A stretch of DNA of 64,000 bases from Mesorhizobium sp. WSM4904. GTDB lineage: Bacteria > Pseudomonadota > Alphaproteobacteria > Rhizobiales > Rhizobiaceae. Position numbers and translations under genes: made by a program. The notes under the pieces are model-generated. The model did not search any database. It had not been told where the DNA came from and worked only from the letters and a program-made list of their open reading frames with translations. Shown piece by piece: positions 32,454-43,408 of this stretch (its first letter is position 1; each line of letters begins with the position of its first letter). The stretch is from positions 3,047,001 to 3,111,000 of the forward strand of contig NZ_CP121354.1 in the NCBI RefSeq assembly GCF_029674545.1, in the 5' to 3' direction.

Positions 32454-34439
32454 TTGTTCGACCGGACAAATCTTCAGGTTCTGGCAAATCATGCCCGCGC
32501 GGCCGCCGAGAACATGGCGCACACGCTGCACCGCACCGCGCACTCCGCCTTCGTCAAGGAGACTCAGGACTTCACGGTGATGCTGATGGACCGTTCTGGG
32601 GCGACTTTCGCCGTCCCGATGGAACTCGGCGCCACCTGGTATCCGGGGCTTTCCTATCACCGCGCTATTGCCATGGTGGGCGACTATCGGCCGGGCGACG
32701 TCGCCTTCACCAACGATCCCTATTCCGGCCATGTCGCGACACACGCGCCCGACACGCATCTGTGGAAGCCGGTCTTCGTCGAAGGCGAGATCGTCGCCTG
32801 GACGGGAGGGCATATCCACAACACAGACATGGGCGGCGCCGTGCCGGCTTCGCTGAGCCGCGCGCTCACCGAGATCCATCAGGAAGGCATCCGCTTTCCG
32901 CCGATGAAGCTGGTGAGGGAAGGCGTCTTCGACGAAACGATCCTGCGGATCATGAGCACCAATGTGCGCAAACCCGACCTCAACATCGGCGACATCAAGG
33001 CGCTGGTGGGCGCGCTCAACACCGGCGAGCGCAAGATCCAGGCGATGGTGAGGAAGTTCGGCAAAGCCGGCTTCATCGAAGGCGTTTCCGCTCTTCTCGA
33101 TCATGCTGAGGCGCAGGCGCGCGACGTGCTGCATTCCATGCCCGACGGCACATGGGAATTCGCCGACTACGCCGACGAGGATTCGGTCGAGGCCAATCCC
33201 TGCCGGCTCAAGCTGACGCTGACCATCAGGGCCGACGAGGCGGTGCTCGACTTCACTGGTTCCGATCCGCAGCTCGGCTCCTCGCTCAACGTGCCTTCGG
33301 GCGGCGACCCGCGCCACACCATGCTGCTCGTCGGCGTCTACTATGTGCTCTACACGCTCAACCCGAAAATCCTCCTCAACACCGGGCTTACCCGGCCGTT
33401 CACCTGCATCACGCCGCAAGGTTCGGTGCTGAACCCGGTCCATCCCGCCGCCGTTGGCATGCGCTCGCTTACCTGCGCCCGGCTGCGCTCGGTCATTTTC
33501 GGCGCCTTCTCGCAGGCGGTGCCGGAACGTTTGCCGGCGGCGCCTGCCGGCAACAATTGCATCGTCAATGTCATGACCACCGACGAGCGCACCAGCCGCA
33601 GCGTCATCGCGGCGGTGAACCCGGTTGTGGGCGGCGGCGGCGCGATGCCGCATCGCGATGGCACCAACGGATCGGGTGCCGATGCCGCCTATCTCAAGAA
33701 TACGCCGATCGAGATCACCGAGACCGAGACCCCGGTCGAGTTCGTCAAATACGGCCTCGCCAGGGACAGCGGCGGCGCCGGGCGTTGGCGGGGCGGGCTG
33801 GCGACCGAAATGGCTTTTCGCGTTTTCGCGCCGGACTCCAGGATCACGGCGCGCAACCGCGACCGCAGCTTCTTCCGCCCGTGGGGCGTGCTGGGCGGCA
33901 AGGCGGCGGGCCTGTCGGACATGGTCGTCAACGCGGGAACTGAGCACGAGCGGCGGCTGGGAAACATCGATACGGCAGTGCTGCAGCCGGGCGACGTGCT
34001 CGAGATCCGCTCCGCCGGCGGCGGCGGGCGCGGCGATCCACACCAGCGCGAGCCCTGGCGGGTGGCTGAGGATGTACGGCGCGGCTATGTCTCGCCAACT
34101 GCTGCCGAGCGCGACTATGGCGTCGTCTTCCGCGGCGGCGAGGTCGACGAGCAGGCGACCGCGCAACTGCGAGCGCGGCATAAGCCGGCCGCCAGCCATT
34201 TCCATTTCGGGCCGGAGCGTGACGGCTATGAGGCACAGTGGACTCCGGCCGCCTACGACCAATTTCATGCCATATTGGACGCCCTGCCGATCCACTGGCG
34301 GTTCTTCGCCAAGACGGAGATTTTTCGGCGCATGAAAGACCGCTCTGGAGCGCATGGCGTCCAGGCCGCCTTCGATGCGGTCTGCGAACGCTTCCCTGAA
34401 TTGCCACGTCCGAGGCCGGTGCGAGAGGCCGCGGAATGA
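32454..34439 (+). CDS. hyuB: Hydantoinase/oxoprolinase family protein, B subunit
   Basis: 661 residues starting at TTG (GGAG 7 nt upstream). It is the partner of HyuA: AAENMAHTLHRTAHSAFVKE, the conserved NDPYSGHVATHAPD, HIHNTDMGGAVPAS, HAEAQARDVLHSMPDGTW, a C-terminal RNRDRSFFRPWGVLGGKA and IRSAGGGGRGDPHQRE. The His and Asp clusters in NDPYSG, HLWKP and HIHN are thought to form the metal site. It overlaps the next gene by four bases, so the hydantoinase and the flavin dehydrogenase subunits are in one operon. Confidence 0.94.
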   Translation: MFDRTNLQVLANHARAAAENMAHTLHRTAHSAFVKETQDFTVMLMDRSGATFAVPMELGATWYPGLSYHRAIAMVGDYRPGDVAFTNDPYSGHVATHAPDTHLWKPVFVEGEIVAWTGGHIHNTDMGGAVPASLSRALTEIHQEGIRFPPMKLVREGVFDETILRIMSTNVRKPDLNIGDIKALVGALNTGERKIQAMVRKFGKAGFIEGVSALLDHAEAQARDVLHSMPDGTWEFADYADEDSVEANPCRLKLTLTIRADEAVLDFTGSDPQLGSSLNVPSGGDPRHTMLLVGVYYVLYTLNPKILLNTGLTRPFTCITPQGSVLNPVHPAAVGMRSLTCARLRSVIFGAFSQAVPERLPAAPAGNNCIVNVMTTDERTSRSVIAAVNPVVGGGGAMPHRDGTNGSGADAAYLKNTPIEITETETPVEFVKYGLARDSGGAGRWRGGLATEMAFRVFAPDSRITARNRDRSFFRPWGVLGGKAAGLSDMVVNAGTEHERRLGNIDTAVLQPGDVLEIRSAGGGGRGDPHQREPWRVAEDVRRGYVSPTAAERDYGVVFRGGEVDEQATAQLRARHKPAASHFHFGPERDGYEAQWTPAAYDQFHAILDALPIHWRFFAKTEIFRRMKDRSGAHGVQAAFDAVCERFPELPRPRPVREAAE

Positions 34440-34735
34440 ATACTGGCCGCATCGTTCGGCTGGCCGAGCGCGACCGCCCAGAGGTGCGTGTTGTTATCGA
34501 CGGTGAGACATGCAGTGCGCTTGCCGGCGACACCGTGCTGACCGCCATGCTGGCGTCCGGACTCGCGTTACGAAACTCCGAGTTCGGGCCCGAGCCGCGC
34601 GCCGGCTTCTGCCTGATGGGCGCCTGCCAGGACTGCTGGGTGTGGCAGGAAGAGGGGCCGCGCCTGCGCACATGTTCCACGCCGGTTATTGAGGGCATGC
34701 GGTTGCGGACGACCCCGCGGGAGAGCTGGCGGTGA
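34436..34735 (+). CDS. (2Fe-2S)-binding gamma subunit of an opine/hydroxyproline-type dehydrogenase
   Basis: 99 residues, a stand-alone plant-type ferredoxin domain as in HcnA, NoxC or the small subunit of proline/hydroxyproline dehydrogenases. Cysteines lie in FCLMGACQDCWVW and LRTCSTP, with an earlier one in GETCSALAGDT that is not the usual first ligand. The spacing C-x4-C-x2-C then C fits the [2Fe-2S] binding site. It overlaps both the HyuB stop and the start of the alpha subunit. Confidence 0.88.
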   Translation: MNTGRIVRLAERDRPEVRVVIDGETCSALAGDTVLTAMLASGLALRNSEFGPEPRAGFCLMGACQDCWVWQEEGPRLRTCSTPVIEGMRLRTTPRESWR

Positions 34736-36099
34736 GCGAGGGCTCATCGTCGAGGATCGTCATCGTCGGCGCCGGTCCGGCCGGCATAAGGGCCGCGGCG
34801 ACGCTGGTCGAGGCTGGGCTTCACCCGGTGGTGATCGACGAAGGGCATCGCGCGGGCGGGCAGATCTATCGGCGCCCACCCGATGGGTTCGTCCGCACGC
34901 TGAAACAGCTCTACGGGTCGGAGGCGGCGAAGGCGCGCGCGCTGCATGCTCTCTTCGACCGGCTTGCCGAGGAAGGGCGGCTTACCCATTTTGCTGACAG
35001 CTCGGTCATCGCCGTGCATGAGGGTCGGCTGCACGTGCTGGGGGAGGGCGGCGTAAAGGTGATCGGCTATGACCGCCTGATCCTCGCCACCGGCGCGTCC
35101 GACCGTGTCGCACCCGTTCCTGGCTGGCAGAACGCCGGCGTCTACAGTCTTGGTGCTGCGCAGATCGCGCTCAAGGCGCAGGGCGTAGCCCTTGGGCGAC
35201 GCATTGTGCTGGTGGGATCTGGGCCTTTGCTGACGCTGGTCGGAGCCCAACTCATGAAGGCTGGAGCGGATGTGGCGGCGGTGCTGGATACATCCTCCTG
35301 GCGCCAGCAGATGCGGGGTTTCTCCGGACTTGCGGCCCGGCCGATCGTCGCGGCGCGCGGTCTCGTCCTGCGGGCCCGGCTCGGTGGCCGCTATCATGCG
35401 GGCGTGACGCTGGATCAGATCGAGGCGGACGCGTCGGGCGCTACGGCGGTGCGCTGGCGCGACGCCGGCGGACGGCAGCGCCTCACCCCTTGCGACATGG
35501 TCGGCATGGGTTGGCACCTGCAGGCGGAGATCCATCTGGCAGACCTGGTTGGATGCGTCTTCGGCTATGACGAGCAGTGGCGGCAATGGCTGCCGAAGAC
35601 CGACGCGATGGGTCGGGCCGGCAATGGAGTCTACCTTGCGGGCGACGGGGCTCGTCTCCTCGGCGCGGATGGAGCGGAGATCGCGGGGCGTTTCGCGGCC
35701 GTGGCATGTCTCATGGATCTCAGGCATGTGGCGCCTCCTATCCAAGCCGATCTGCGCAAGCTGGCGCGGCTCGGGCGCTTTGCCCGCGGCCTAGCTTGCG
35801 CCTTTCCCTGGCCGGCCGAGATGGTGCGAACACTGCCCGACGAAACAGTCATCTGCCGCTGCGAGAACGTGACCGCCGGCGCCGTGCGCGAGGGCGCGGA
35901 TTTCGGCGGCGGCGAGGCTAACAGGGTGAAGTCGGTTTCACGTGCCGGCATGGGGCGCTGCCAAGGGCGCTATTGCCAGTTGGCCGCCGCCGAAGTCGTC
36001 GCGGCGCAGTTAGGCTGTACGCCCGACGCGGTCGGCCGCTTTCGCGGGCAGGCCCCTGTTCGGCCGGTGCCGATCGGCGCCTTTCTCCGGGAGGGCTGA
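34732..36099 (+). CDS. FAD-dependent alpha subunit of an opine/hydroxyproline-type dehydrogenase
   Basis: 455 residues from a GTG. An FAD motif (IVIVGAGPAGIRAAATLVEAG), an NAD-type motif (RIVLVGSGPLLTLVGAQLMKAG) and YLAGDGARLLGADGAEIAGR show the two-dinucleotide reductase fold. The C-terminal BFD-like cluster domain has CRCENVTAGAVREGA and MGRCQGRYC, four cysteines for [2Fe-2S]. It resembles HcnB, OoxA/NoxA and hydroxyproline dehydrogenase alpha. The matching beta subunit is probably the convergent gene at 36153. Electrons would go to quinone or another acceptor. Confidence 0.9.
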   Translation: MSEGSSSRIVIVGAGPAGIRAAATLVEAGLHPVVIDEGHRAGGQIYRRPPDGFVRTLKQLYGSEAAKARALHALFDRLAEEGRLTHFADSSVIAVHEGRLHVLGEGGVKVIGYDRLILATGASDRVAPVPGWQNAGVYSLGAAQIALKAQGVALGRRIVLVGSGPLLTLVGAQLMKAGADVAAVLDTSSWRQQMRGFSGLAARPIVAARGLVLRARLGGRYHAGVTLDQIEADASGATAVRWRDAGGRQRLTPCDMVGMGWHLQAEIHLADLVGCVFGYDEQWRQWLPKTDAMGRAGNGVYLAGDGARLLGADGAEIAGRFAAVACLMDLRHVAPPIQADLRKLARLGRFARGLACAFPWPAEMVRTLPDETVICRCENVTAGAVREGADFGGGEANRVKSVSRAGMGRCQGRYCQLAAAEVVAAQLGCTPDAVGRFRGQAPVRPVPIGAFLREG

Positions 36100-36152
36100 T
36101 GCAGTCACAAAGGCTCCGCCTGTCAGGCGATGTCGGAATGTCGAGCGTGAGA

Positions 36153-37478
36153 TTAGAAGTCAGCGACTTTGCCCCAGGACGAAGCGTCGAAGCGCCGCGG
36201 GTCATAGCATGCCGGATCGACGATCGGTTCCGCCCCGGTCACAAGATCGGCGACGAGGTGTCCGGCACCAGGTCCGATGCCGAAGCCATGACCCGAAAAT
36301 CCGGCGGCCAGAAAGAAACCCGGAACGGAATGGATCTCGCCGATGGCCGGCACGCCATCCGGCGTGCTGTCGATGTAGCCCGCCCAGGCGGCACTTATCC
36401 TGGTCTTTCTGAGGTCCGGCAGAAGTTCGAGCGCGCGAGAATGCGTCAGGCGGATCGTCGACTGATCCGGAACTGGATCGAGGATGCGCATGCGCTCCAT
36501 CGGCGTTGTGCGGTCGAGCCGCCAGCGTTTCAGCGTTTCATGGCCCGAAAGCGCGCCTTGCAGGCCGCCGGGCGCCAGGCTTCGCCAGCGCTTCAGAAAC
36601 ATTGGCACGAACTGCGAGGAGAAGCGCAGTTGCTGCGGCGTCACGTCGACGCGTCCGCGCCCGCTAATCGCGAGCGTGTAGCCGCCGTCGCCGCGACGCG
36701 TGGCCGAGATCCGTGCCGTGTGCAGCGCATCCGGCAGACCCTGCGCGCCGGGCGAGACGGACAGGATGGAGGAGCGGACCGACGCCTGCGGAAAGCGGAA
36801 GCCGAACTGCCTGCAAAAAGAGGAGGCCCAGGCGCCGCCGGCCATCACCGCCACCTTGGTTGGTATCGTGCCGTTTTCGGTGACCACGCCGCTCAATCGC
36901 CCGCCCTCGGTCTCGATGCCGCGCGCGGCGCAATTCTGATGCACGCTGCCCCCAAGCTTCAGGACGGCGCGGGCGACCGCGGGCGCGGCCCGCGATGGAT
37001 CGGCGGTCCCGTCGGTGGGCGAGAAGACGCCGCCCTTCCACGTCCGACCCGTGGCGCGGCCCCGCTCGCTGGCCTCGGCCGTGTCCAGCATATGCGTGAT
37101 GACTCCGGCGGTCCTGGCGAAGTCGCGCCAACGCGCCCAGCCGGCCAGTTCCGCGTCGTCATTGCTGAGGTAGAGCAGGCCGCAGCGGTGGAAGCCGGTG
37201 TCCTCGCCGGTCTCCGTTGCAAAGCGCTCCCACAAATCGAGGCTGTGGGTTGCCATCGGCAATTCGCGGGCGTCGCGATTCTGCTGGCGGCACCATCCCC
37301 AATTCCGCGAGGACTGCTCGGCGCCGATGCGTCCCTTTTCGACAAGCGCGACCTTCATGCCGCGCCGCGCCAGGAAATAGGCCGCGAAGACACCGACGAT
37401 GCCGCCGCCGATCACCACCGCATCCGCGGACTGCGGCAGTTCGCCGGACGTCTCGATTTGCTGCAGCAGTGCGCGCAT
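36153..37478 (-). CDS. FAD-dependent oxidoreductase, probable beta subunit or DadA-type
   Basis: 441 residues from the ATG at 37478. FAD motif ADAVVIGGGIVGVFAAYFLARRG near residue 16, then GAEQSSRNWGWCRQQNRD, VMAGGAWASSFCRQFG, AAWAGYIDSTPDGVPAIGEI and FFLAAGFSGHGFGIGPG. This is the sarcosine/D-amino-acid oxidase fold of the catalytic beta subunits (HcnC, NoxB). Such a subunit usually sits in the same operon as alpha and gamma; here it faces them convergently with only 53 bases between. It is divergent from the AsnC-family regulator, which probably controls it. It may also act alone. Confidence 0.88.
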   Translation of the reverse strand: MRALLQQIETSGELPQSADAVVIGGGIVGVFAAYFLARRGMKVALVEKGRIGAEQSSRNWGWCRQQNRDARELPMATHSLDLWERFATETGEDTGFHRCGLLYLSNDDAELAGWARWRDFARTAGVITHMLDTAEASERGRATGRTWKGGVFSPTDGTADPSRAAPAVARAVLKLGGSVHQNCAARGIETEGGRLSGVVTENGTIPTKVAVMAGGAWASSFCRQFGFRFPQASVRSSILSVSPGAQGLPDALHTARISATRRGDGGYTLAISGRGRVDVTPQQLRFSSQFVPMFLKRWRSLAPGGLQGALSGHETLKRWRLDRTTPMERMRILDPVPDQSTIRLTHSRALELLPDLRKTRISAAWAGYIDSTPDGVPAIGEIHSVPGFFLAAGFSGHGFGIGPGAGHLVADLVTGAEPIVDPACYDPRRFDASSWGKVADF

Positions 37479-37701
37479 CGTCTCTCCACCTTGACGCGCC
37501 AGTCTAGCGTGTTGCGCAGGCAGGCGCTGCTGCAGTTGAGGCAGAGGCAGAATTTTATTCCGGCAACCCTGCCGAGATCGGGAGCCGCTGCGTTTCAAAG
37601 CGGCATCCGCTCTGATGGACAGGCTAGCGAGCCGTGGTAGTGTCAATGGTAACCAGCGTTGCAGCATTTTGTGCTATGGCGCGCTTTCTACGGAGACGGC
37701 T

Positions 37702-38178
37702 GTGAAACTGGATCGGATCGATGTCAAGATTCTGCACGAATTGCAGAAGAACGGCCGCATCACCAATGTCGAACTGGCCGAGCTGGTGCATTTGTCGCCG
37801 AGCCCGTGCCTCATGCGGGTCAAGAAGCTCCAGTCGGAAGGCTACATCGAGGGCTATTCGGCGCAGGTCAATATCGGCAAGCTCGGCCAGACGCTCACCG
37901 TGTTCACCGAGATCACCTTGAAGAACCATCGCCAGGTCGACTTCGCCCGCTTTCTCGCCGTCGTCGAAAAGATTGATCAGGTCATCGAGTGCCACCTCGT
38001 CTCGGGCGGCTATGACTATCTGATGAAATTCGTCACCGCCGGCATCGGCGAGTACCAGACGATCATGGAGCGGCTGACCGATATGGATATCGGCATCGAC
38101 AAATATTTCAGCTTCGTCGTGTTGAAGTCTCCCATCGTCAAGGCGCATATGCCGCTGCCCAGCCTGTTCCCGATGTGA
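37702..38178 (+). CDS. Lrp/AsnC-family transcriptional regulator
   Basis: 158 residues starting at GTG (GGAG 6 nt before). The winged helix is LDRIDVKILHELQKNGRITN, then VELAELVHLSPSPCLMRVKKL, and the effector-binding RAM domain is VFTEITLKNHRQVDFARFL, GGYDYLMKFVTAGIGEY and SFVVLKSPIVK. The serine pair in LSPSPC is typical of BkdR-like regulators that sense amino acids. It is divergent from the oxidase at 36153 (224-bp gap) and convergent with the transporter operon that ends at 38195. Confidence 0.92.
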   Translation: MKLDRIDVKILHELQKNGRITNVELAELVHLSPSPCLMRVKKLQSEGYIEGYSAQVNIGKLGQTLTVFTEITLKNHRQVDFARFLAVVEKIDQVIECHLVSGGYDYLMKFVTAGIGEYQTIMERLTDMDIGIDKYFSFVVLKSPIVKAHMPLPSLFPM

Positions 38179-38194
38179 GACTCCGTTTGACTCG

Positions 38195-39846
<1,652 letters not shown>

Positions 39847-39850
<4 letters not shown>

Positions 39851-40698
39851 GCGTCGCGGTCCCTGATCTTCTGCGGCAGGTTATCGATCAGCAGGTTGAC
39901 GCTGATGGTAAGGCTGGCGATCGCCAGCGAGGGCACGATGACGGCGGGAGCCGCGAAGGGCAGACCACCGATGTTCTCGCGTACTAGTGCACCCCAGTCG
40001 GCTAAAGGCGGCTGCAGACCGAGGCCGAGGAAGGACAGGCCGGAGAGCAAGAGCACGATGAAGACGAAGCGTAGGCCGAAATCGGCGAGCACGGGGCGGA
40101 TGATGTTGGGCAGGATCTCGGACCCGATGAGATAGGCCGTGCTTTCCCCACGGACACGGGCGACGGTCATGAAATCCATGGTGTTGATGTTGACTGCGAG
40201 TGCCCGTGCGAAGCGGTAGGCGCCGGGAATGTAGATAACCGCGAGCGTCAGGATCAGCACCGGGATCGAGGAGCCGACCGCGGCGACCACCACGAGGCCG
40301 AACAGCTTGCTGGGGATGGAGTTCATGGCGTCCAGGAAGCGGCTGAGGCAGGTGTCGAACCAGCCGCCGCTCACGGCCGCGAGCATGCCGAGCACGACAC
40401 CCGAGAAGCAGGCGATGGAAACGGCGGCGAGCGATATGCCGACGGTGTAGCGCGCGCCCATCAGAACCCTGGAGAGCATGTCGCGCCCCAGATAGTCGGA
40501 ACCGAGCCACAGGCCCTGGCGTATTGGGCCGAAATAGTCATCGTCGACGATGTCGCCAATCGGATGCGGAATGATGTAAGGCGCAAAGATCGCCACGAGC
40601 GTCCACGCCAGGATGACCAGCGAGGCGACGACGCCCATGAGGTTGTAGCTGTGGCCCAAGAAGGACCGCCGGGAAGATGCCGCGCGCGCCATCGTCAT
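39847..40698 (-). CDS. ABC transporter permease, DppC type
   Basis: 283 residues. The N-terminal membrane segment (NLMGVVASLVILAWTLVAIFAPYI) and the DppC-type periplasmic loop WLGSDYLGRDMLSRVLMGARY are followed by the coupling-loop motif ARVRGESTAYLIGSEILPN. Six helices in all. The start at 40698 follows the usual family N-terminus and overlaps the upstream permease's stop; the frame opens beyond it only by chance. With the DppB-like partner it forms the channel for the substrate bound by the protein at 41735. Confidence 0.92.
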
Positions 40699-41645
40699 CT
40701 GAGCCTCGGGTTGGACATGATGGCGACGATATCGGCGGCCGTGATGAGCAGAAGGTAGCCGAGGCAGAAGATCATTGCGCAACTTTGTATCAGCGGCAGG
40801 TCGCGGGTGGCGACCGCATCGACCATCAGCTTGGCGATGCCGGGATAGTTGAAGATCGTCTCGACGATGATAACGCCGCCCACCAGATAGGACAGCGAGA
40901 GCGCGACCGCGTTGACGATCGGTCCCAGCGCATTGGGAAGCGCATGTCTAAGCACCATGCGGCTGCGCGAGGCGCCCTTGAGAAGCGCCATCTCGACATA
41001 GGGCGTGGAGAGCGTTTCGATCACCGCGGCGCGGGTCATGCGGATCATCTGGGCGGAGATGACGAAGGTGAGCGTGATCACGGGCATCGCATAGATACGT
41101 ACGAGGTCGGTAAGCGAATGCGCCTCGTTGACCGAGGACAGCGCCGGCAGCCATCTGAGATATACGGCAAAGAGCAGCACTGCGAGAGTTGCGACCATGA
41201 ACTCCGGCACGGAAATGACGCCGATCGAAAGCACGGTGACGGTGCGGTCGTAGAGGGAGCCGCGCAGCATCGCGGCGGTGATGCCGAGCGTCAGCGCCAG
41301 CGGCACCGAGATCAGCGTGGTGATGCCTGCTAGTTTCATGGTGTTGACGAAGCGGCCGCCGATCAGCGCCGCGACCGGCATCTCGTTGGCATAGGAGGTG
41401 CCAAGGTCGCCGTGGAGCAGGCCGAGAAGCCAGCGCAGGAAGCGCAGGATCGCCGGATCGTTGAGATGCATGGCCTCGCGCAAGCCTGCGACCGCTTCGG
41501 GAGTCGCAGCCTGGCCGAGCAGGATCGATGCCGTGTCGCCGGGAAGCATGCTGGTGGCGAAAAACACGGCGAACAACACGATCAGAAGGGTGACGACTGC
41601 AACCGTCAGCCGCTTCGCCACGAGCTTGAGAACCCCAGACTTCAT
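40695..41645 (-). CDS. ABC transporter permease, DppB type
   Basis: 316 residues from the ATG at 41645, behind GGGAGCG. The DppB pattern is evident: LVAKRLTVAVVTLLIVLFAVFF, MLPGDTASILLGQAATPE, WLLGLLHGDLGTSYA, and MALLKGASRSRMVLRHALPNALGP as the EAA-type coupling loop. About six transmembrane helices. It lies between the solute-binding protein gene (90-base gap) and the DppC-type gene (four-base overlap). Confidence 0.93.
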   Translation of the reverse strand: MKSGVLKLVAKRLTVAVVTLLIVLFAVFFATSMLPGDTASILLGQAATPEAVAGLREAMHLNDPAILRFLRWLLGLLHGDLGTSYANEMPVAALIGGRFVNTMKLAGITTLISVPLALTLGITAAMLRGSLYDRTVTVLSIGVISVPEFMVATLAVLLFAVYLRWLPALSSVNEAHSLTDLVRIYAMPVITLTFVISAQMIRMTRAAVIETLSTPYVEMALLKGASRSRMVLRHALPNALGPIVNAVALSLSYLVGGVIIVETIFNYPGIAKLMVDAVATRDLPLIQSCAMIFCLGYLLLITAADIVAIMSNPRLR

Positions 41646-41734
41646 GGAAGCGCTCCCTGCGGTTGCGTTCGGCCAAACAATCTTGCGCAATGCAGTGCCG
41701 GGGGACAGGCTGACCGGCCCCCGGCAGGCGCCTC

Positions 41735-43345
41735 TCAGGCTTCGAACCAGAGGTACTCCGCCATCGCGTAACCCATCATGCCACCGAGCGGGTTCGCTTC
41801 CAAACCCTTCACCTTGCTAGAGAGGGCATCGACGTTGGAAATATAGGCCGGGATGATGGTGCCCGCCTCCTCGGCGATCATGGTCTGCATTACGCCGTAG
41901 ATTTCCTTGCGCTTGGCCTGGTCGAGCAGGCCGCGTGCCTCGACGAGCAGCTTGTCGAACTTCTCGGACTTGTACTGGCTTTCATTCCAGGGTGCGTTGG
42001 AGGCGTAAAGCAGCGAGAACAGGATGTCCGGCGTCGGGCGCGGATTGATGTTGCCGAAATGGACCGGCGCTTTGAGCCAGTAATTGTCCCAATAGCCGTC
42101 GGAGGGGACGCGCTGCACATCGAGCTTCATGCCGATATCCGCGCCGGCGGCCTGAATGATCACCGCCATGTCGATCGACGAGGTCGCGGCGTCGGAGGCG
42201 ACCACGGGGATGGACTGGCCGAGCAGGCCGGCTTTCTGGAAGTGGAACTTCGCCTTGTCCGGATCGAAGGCCTTCGGCTTGAGGTCGGCATTGTGGAAGA
42301 TGTTCGCCGGCGAGACGGGCTGGTCGTTGCCGATTTCACCGAGGCCGCGCAATGCCGATTTGACGATCTGCTCGCGGTTGACGAGATACTTCATGCCGGC
42401 CACGAAGTCGGCCTTGCTGCCCGGATCCATGTCGAGCCGGATGTTGAGGTCCGTGTAGTTGCCCGAGGTCGTCTTCGACAGTTCAAAGCCTTGCTGGCCG
42501 CTGATGAGCTTCATCGCACGCGGATTGATCGAGGCGGCAAAATTGATGTCGCCCGAAAGCAGCGCGTTGACGCGGGCGCTGTCGTCGCTGATGGCGATGA
42601 ATTCGAAGGAGTCGAGATAGGGCTTGCCCGACTTCCAGTAGTTCTTGTTCTTGGTAACCACCGAACGCACGCCCGGCTCGAACGTCTGCAGCACGAAAGC
42701 GCCGGTACCATTGCCTTTCGAGAAGTCCGTGGTGCCGTCCGCGACGATCATGAAGTGGTGCAGCGCCAGGATGGTCGGCAGGTCGGCATTCGGGTCGGCG
42801 AGGGTGATTTCGACGGTCGATTTGTCGACTGCCTTGAAGCCGGTCATCTGGGCGGCGATCTTGGCCACCTTGGAACCGACCGCCTTGTCGAGGTGACGCT
42901 TCAGAGAGAAGACGACGTCGTCGGCGGTGAGGTCCTTGCCGTTGTGGAAAGTGACGCCCTTGCGCAGCTTCACGGTCCAGGTCTTGGCGTCCTTGCTGTT
43001 GAAGCTTTCGGCCAACTCCATCTGCGTCTTGCCGTCCTTGTCGAGGAAGGTCAGGCGGTTGTAGAGCGAGCAGCAGCGGACATAGTCGGTAGAAAGCGAC
43101 GCCTTGGCCGGATCGAGCGTATCGGCGGTCGAGGACGACCAGCCGGCCGCCTTGAAATTTCCGCCGGAGACCGGCGTGGCGGCGACGGCATTGGTGGCGC
43201 GTCCGAGCACCATGCCGCCCGCGGCAACCGCTGCGCCGCCGGCCAGCAGCATCTTGAGCAGTTCGCGGCGGCTCGCGCCCCGCCGGATGGCGTTTTCGAC
43301 CATGGCATCGTCTGCGCTGGTCCAGTTCGTGATCTTGTCGGTCAT
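41735..43345 (-). CDS. ABC transporter solute-binding protein, oligopeptide family
   Basis: 536 residues of the SBP_bac_5 family. The N-terminus has a twin-arginine type signal (ASRRELLKMLLAGGAAVAAGG), which suggests Tat export of a folded protein. The body has the family pattern: DTLDPAKASLSTDYVRCCSLY, WTVKLRKGVTFHNGKDLTADDVVFSLKR, TVEITLADPNADLPTIL and GTGAFVLQTFEPG. The ligand is unknown; family members bind peptides, opines, nickel or oligosaccharides. First gene of the transporter operon, so the binding protein is probably made in excess. Confidence 0.93.
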   Translation of the reverse strand: MTDKITNWTSADDAMVENAIRRGASRRELLKMLLAGGAAVAAGGMVLGRATNAVAATPVSGGNFKAAGWSSSTADTLDPAKASLSTDYVRCCSLYNRLTFLDKDGKTQMELAESFNSKDAKTWTVKLRKGVTFHNGKDLTADDVVFSLKRHLDKAVGSKVAKIAAQMTGFKAVDKSTVEITLADPNADLPTILALHHFMIVADGTTDFSKGNGTGAFVLQTFEPGVRSVVTKNKNYWKSGKPYLDSFEFIAISDDSARVNALLSGDINFAASINPRAMKLISGQQGFELSKTTSGNYTDLNIRLDMDPGSKADFVAGMKYLVNREQIVKSALRGLGEIGNDQPVSPANIFHNADLKPKAFDPDKAKFHFQKAGLLGQSIPVVASDAATSSIDMAVIIQAAGADIGMKLDVQRVPSDGYWDNYWLKAPVHFGNINPRPTPDILFSLLYASNAPWNESQYKSEKFDKLLVEARGLLDQAKRKEIYGVMQTMIAEEAGTIIPAYISNVDALSSKVKGLEANPLGGMMGYAMAEYLWFEA

Positions 43346-43408
43346 GTCATTCCCCTTTCTGGTTGTTCATCGGGTTGCTCGTCTTGATGCGGCTTTCCGG
43401 GCTTGGGC

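Noticed and set aside
32421..34355. 644-codon minus-strand frame across hyuB
   Set aside because: Antisense shadow; HyuB motifs on the other strand are unambiguous.
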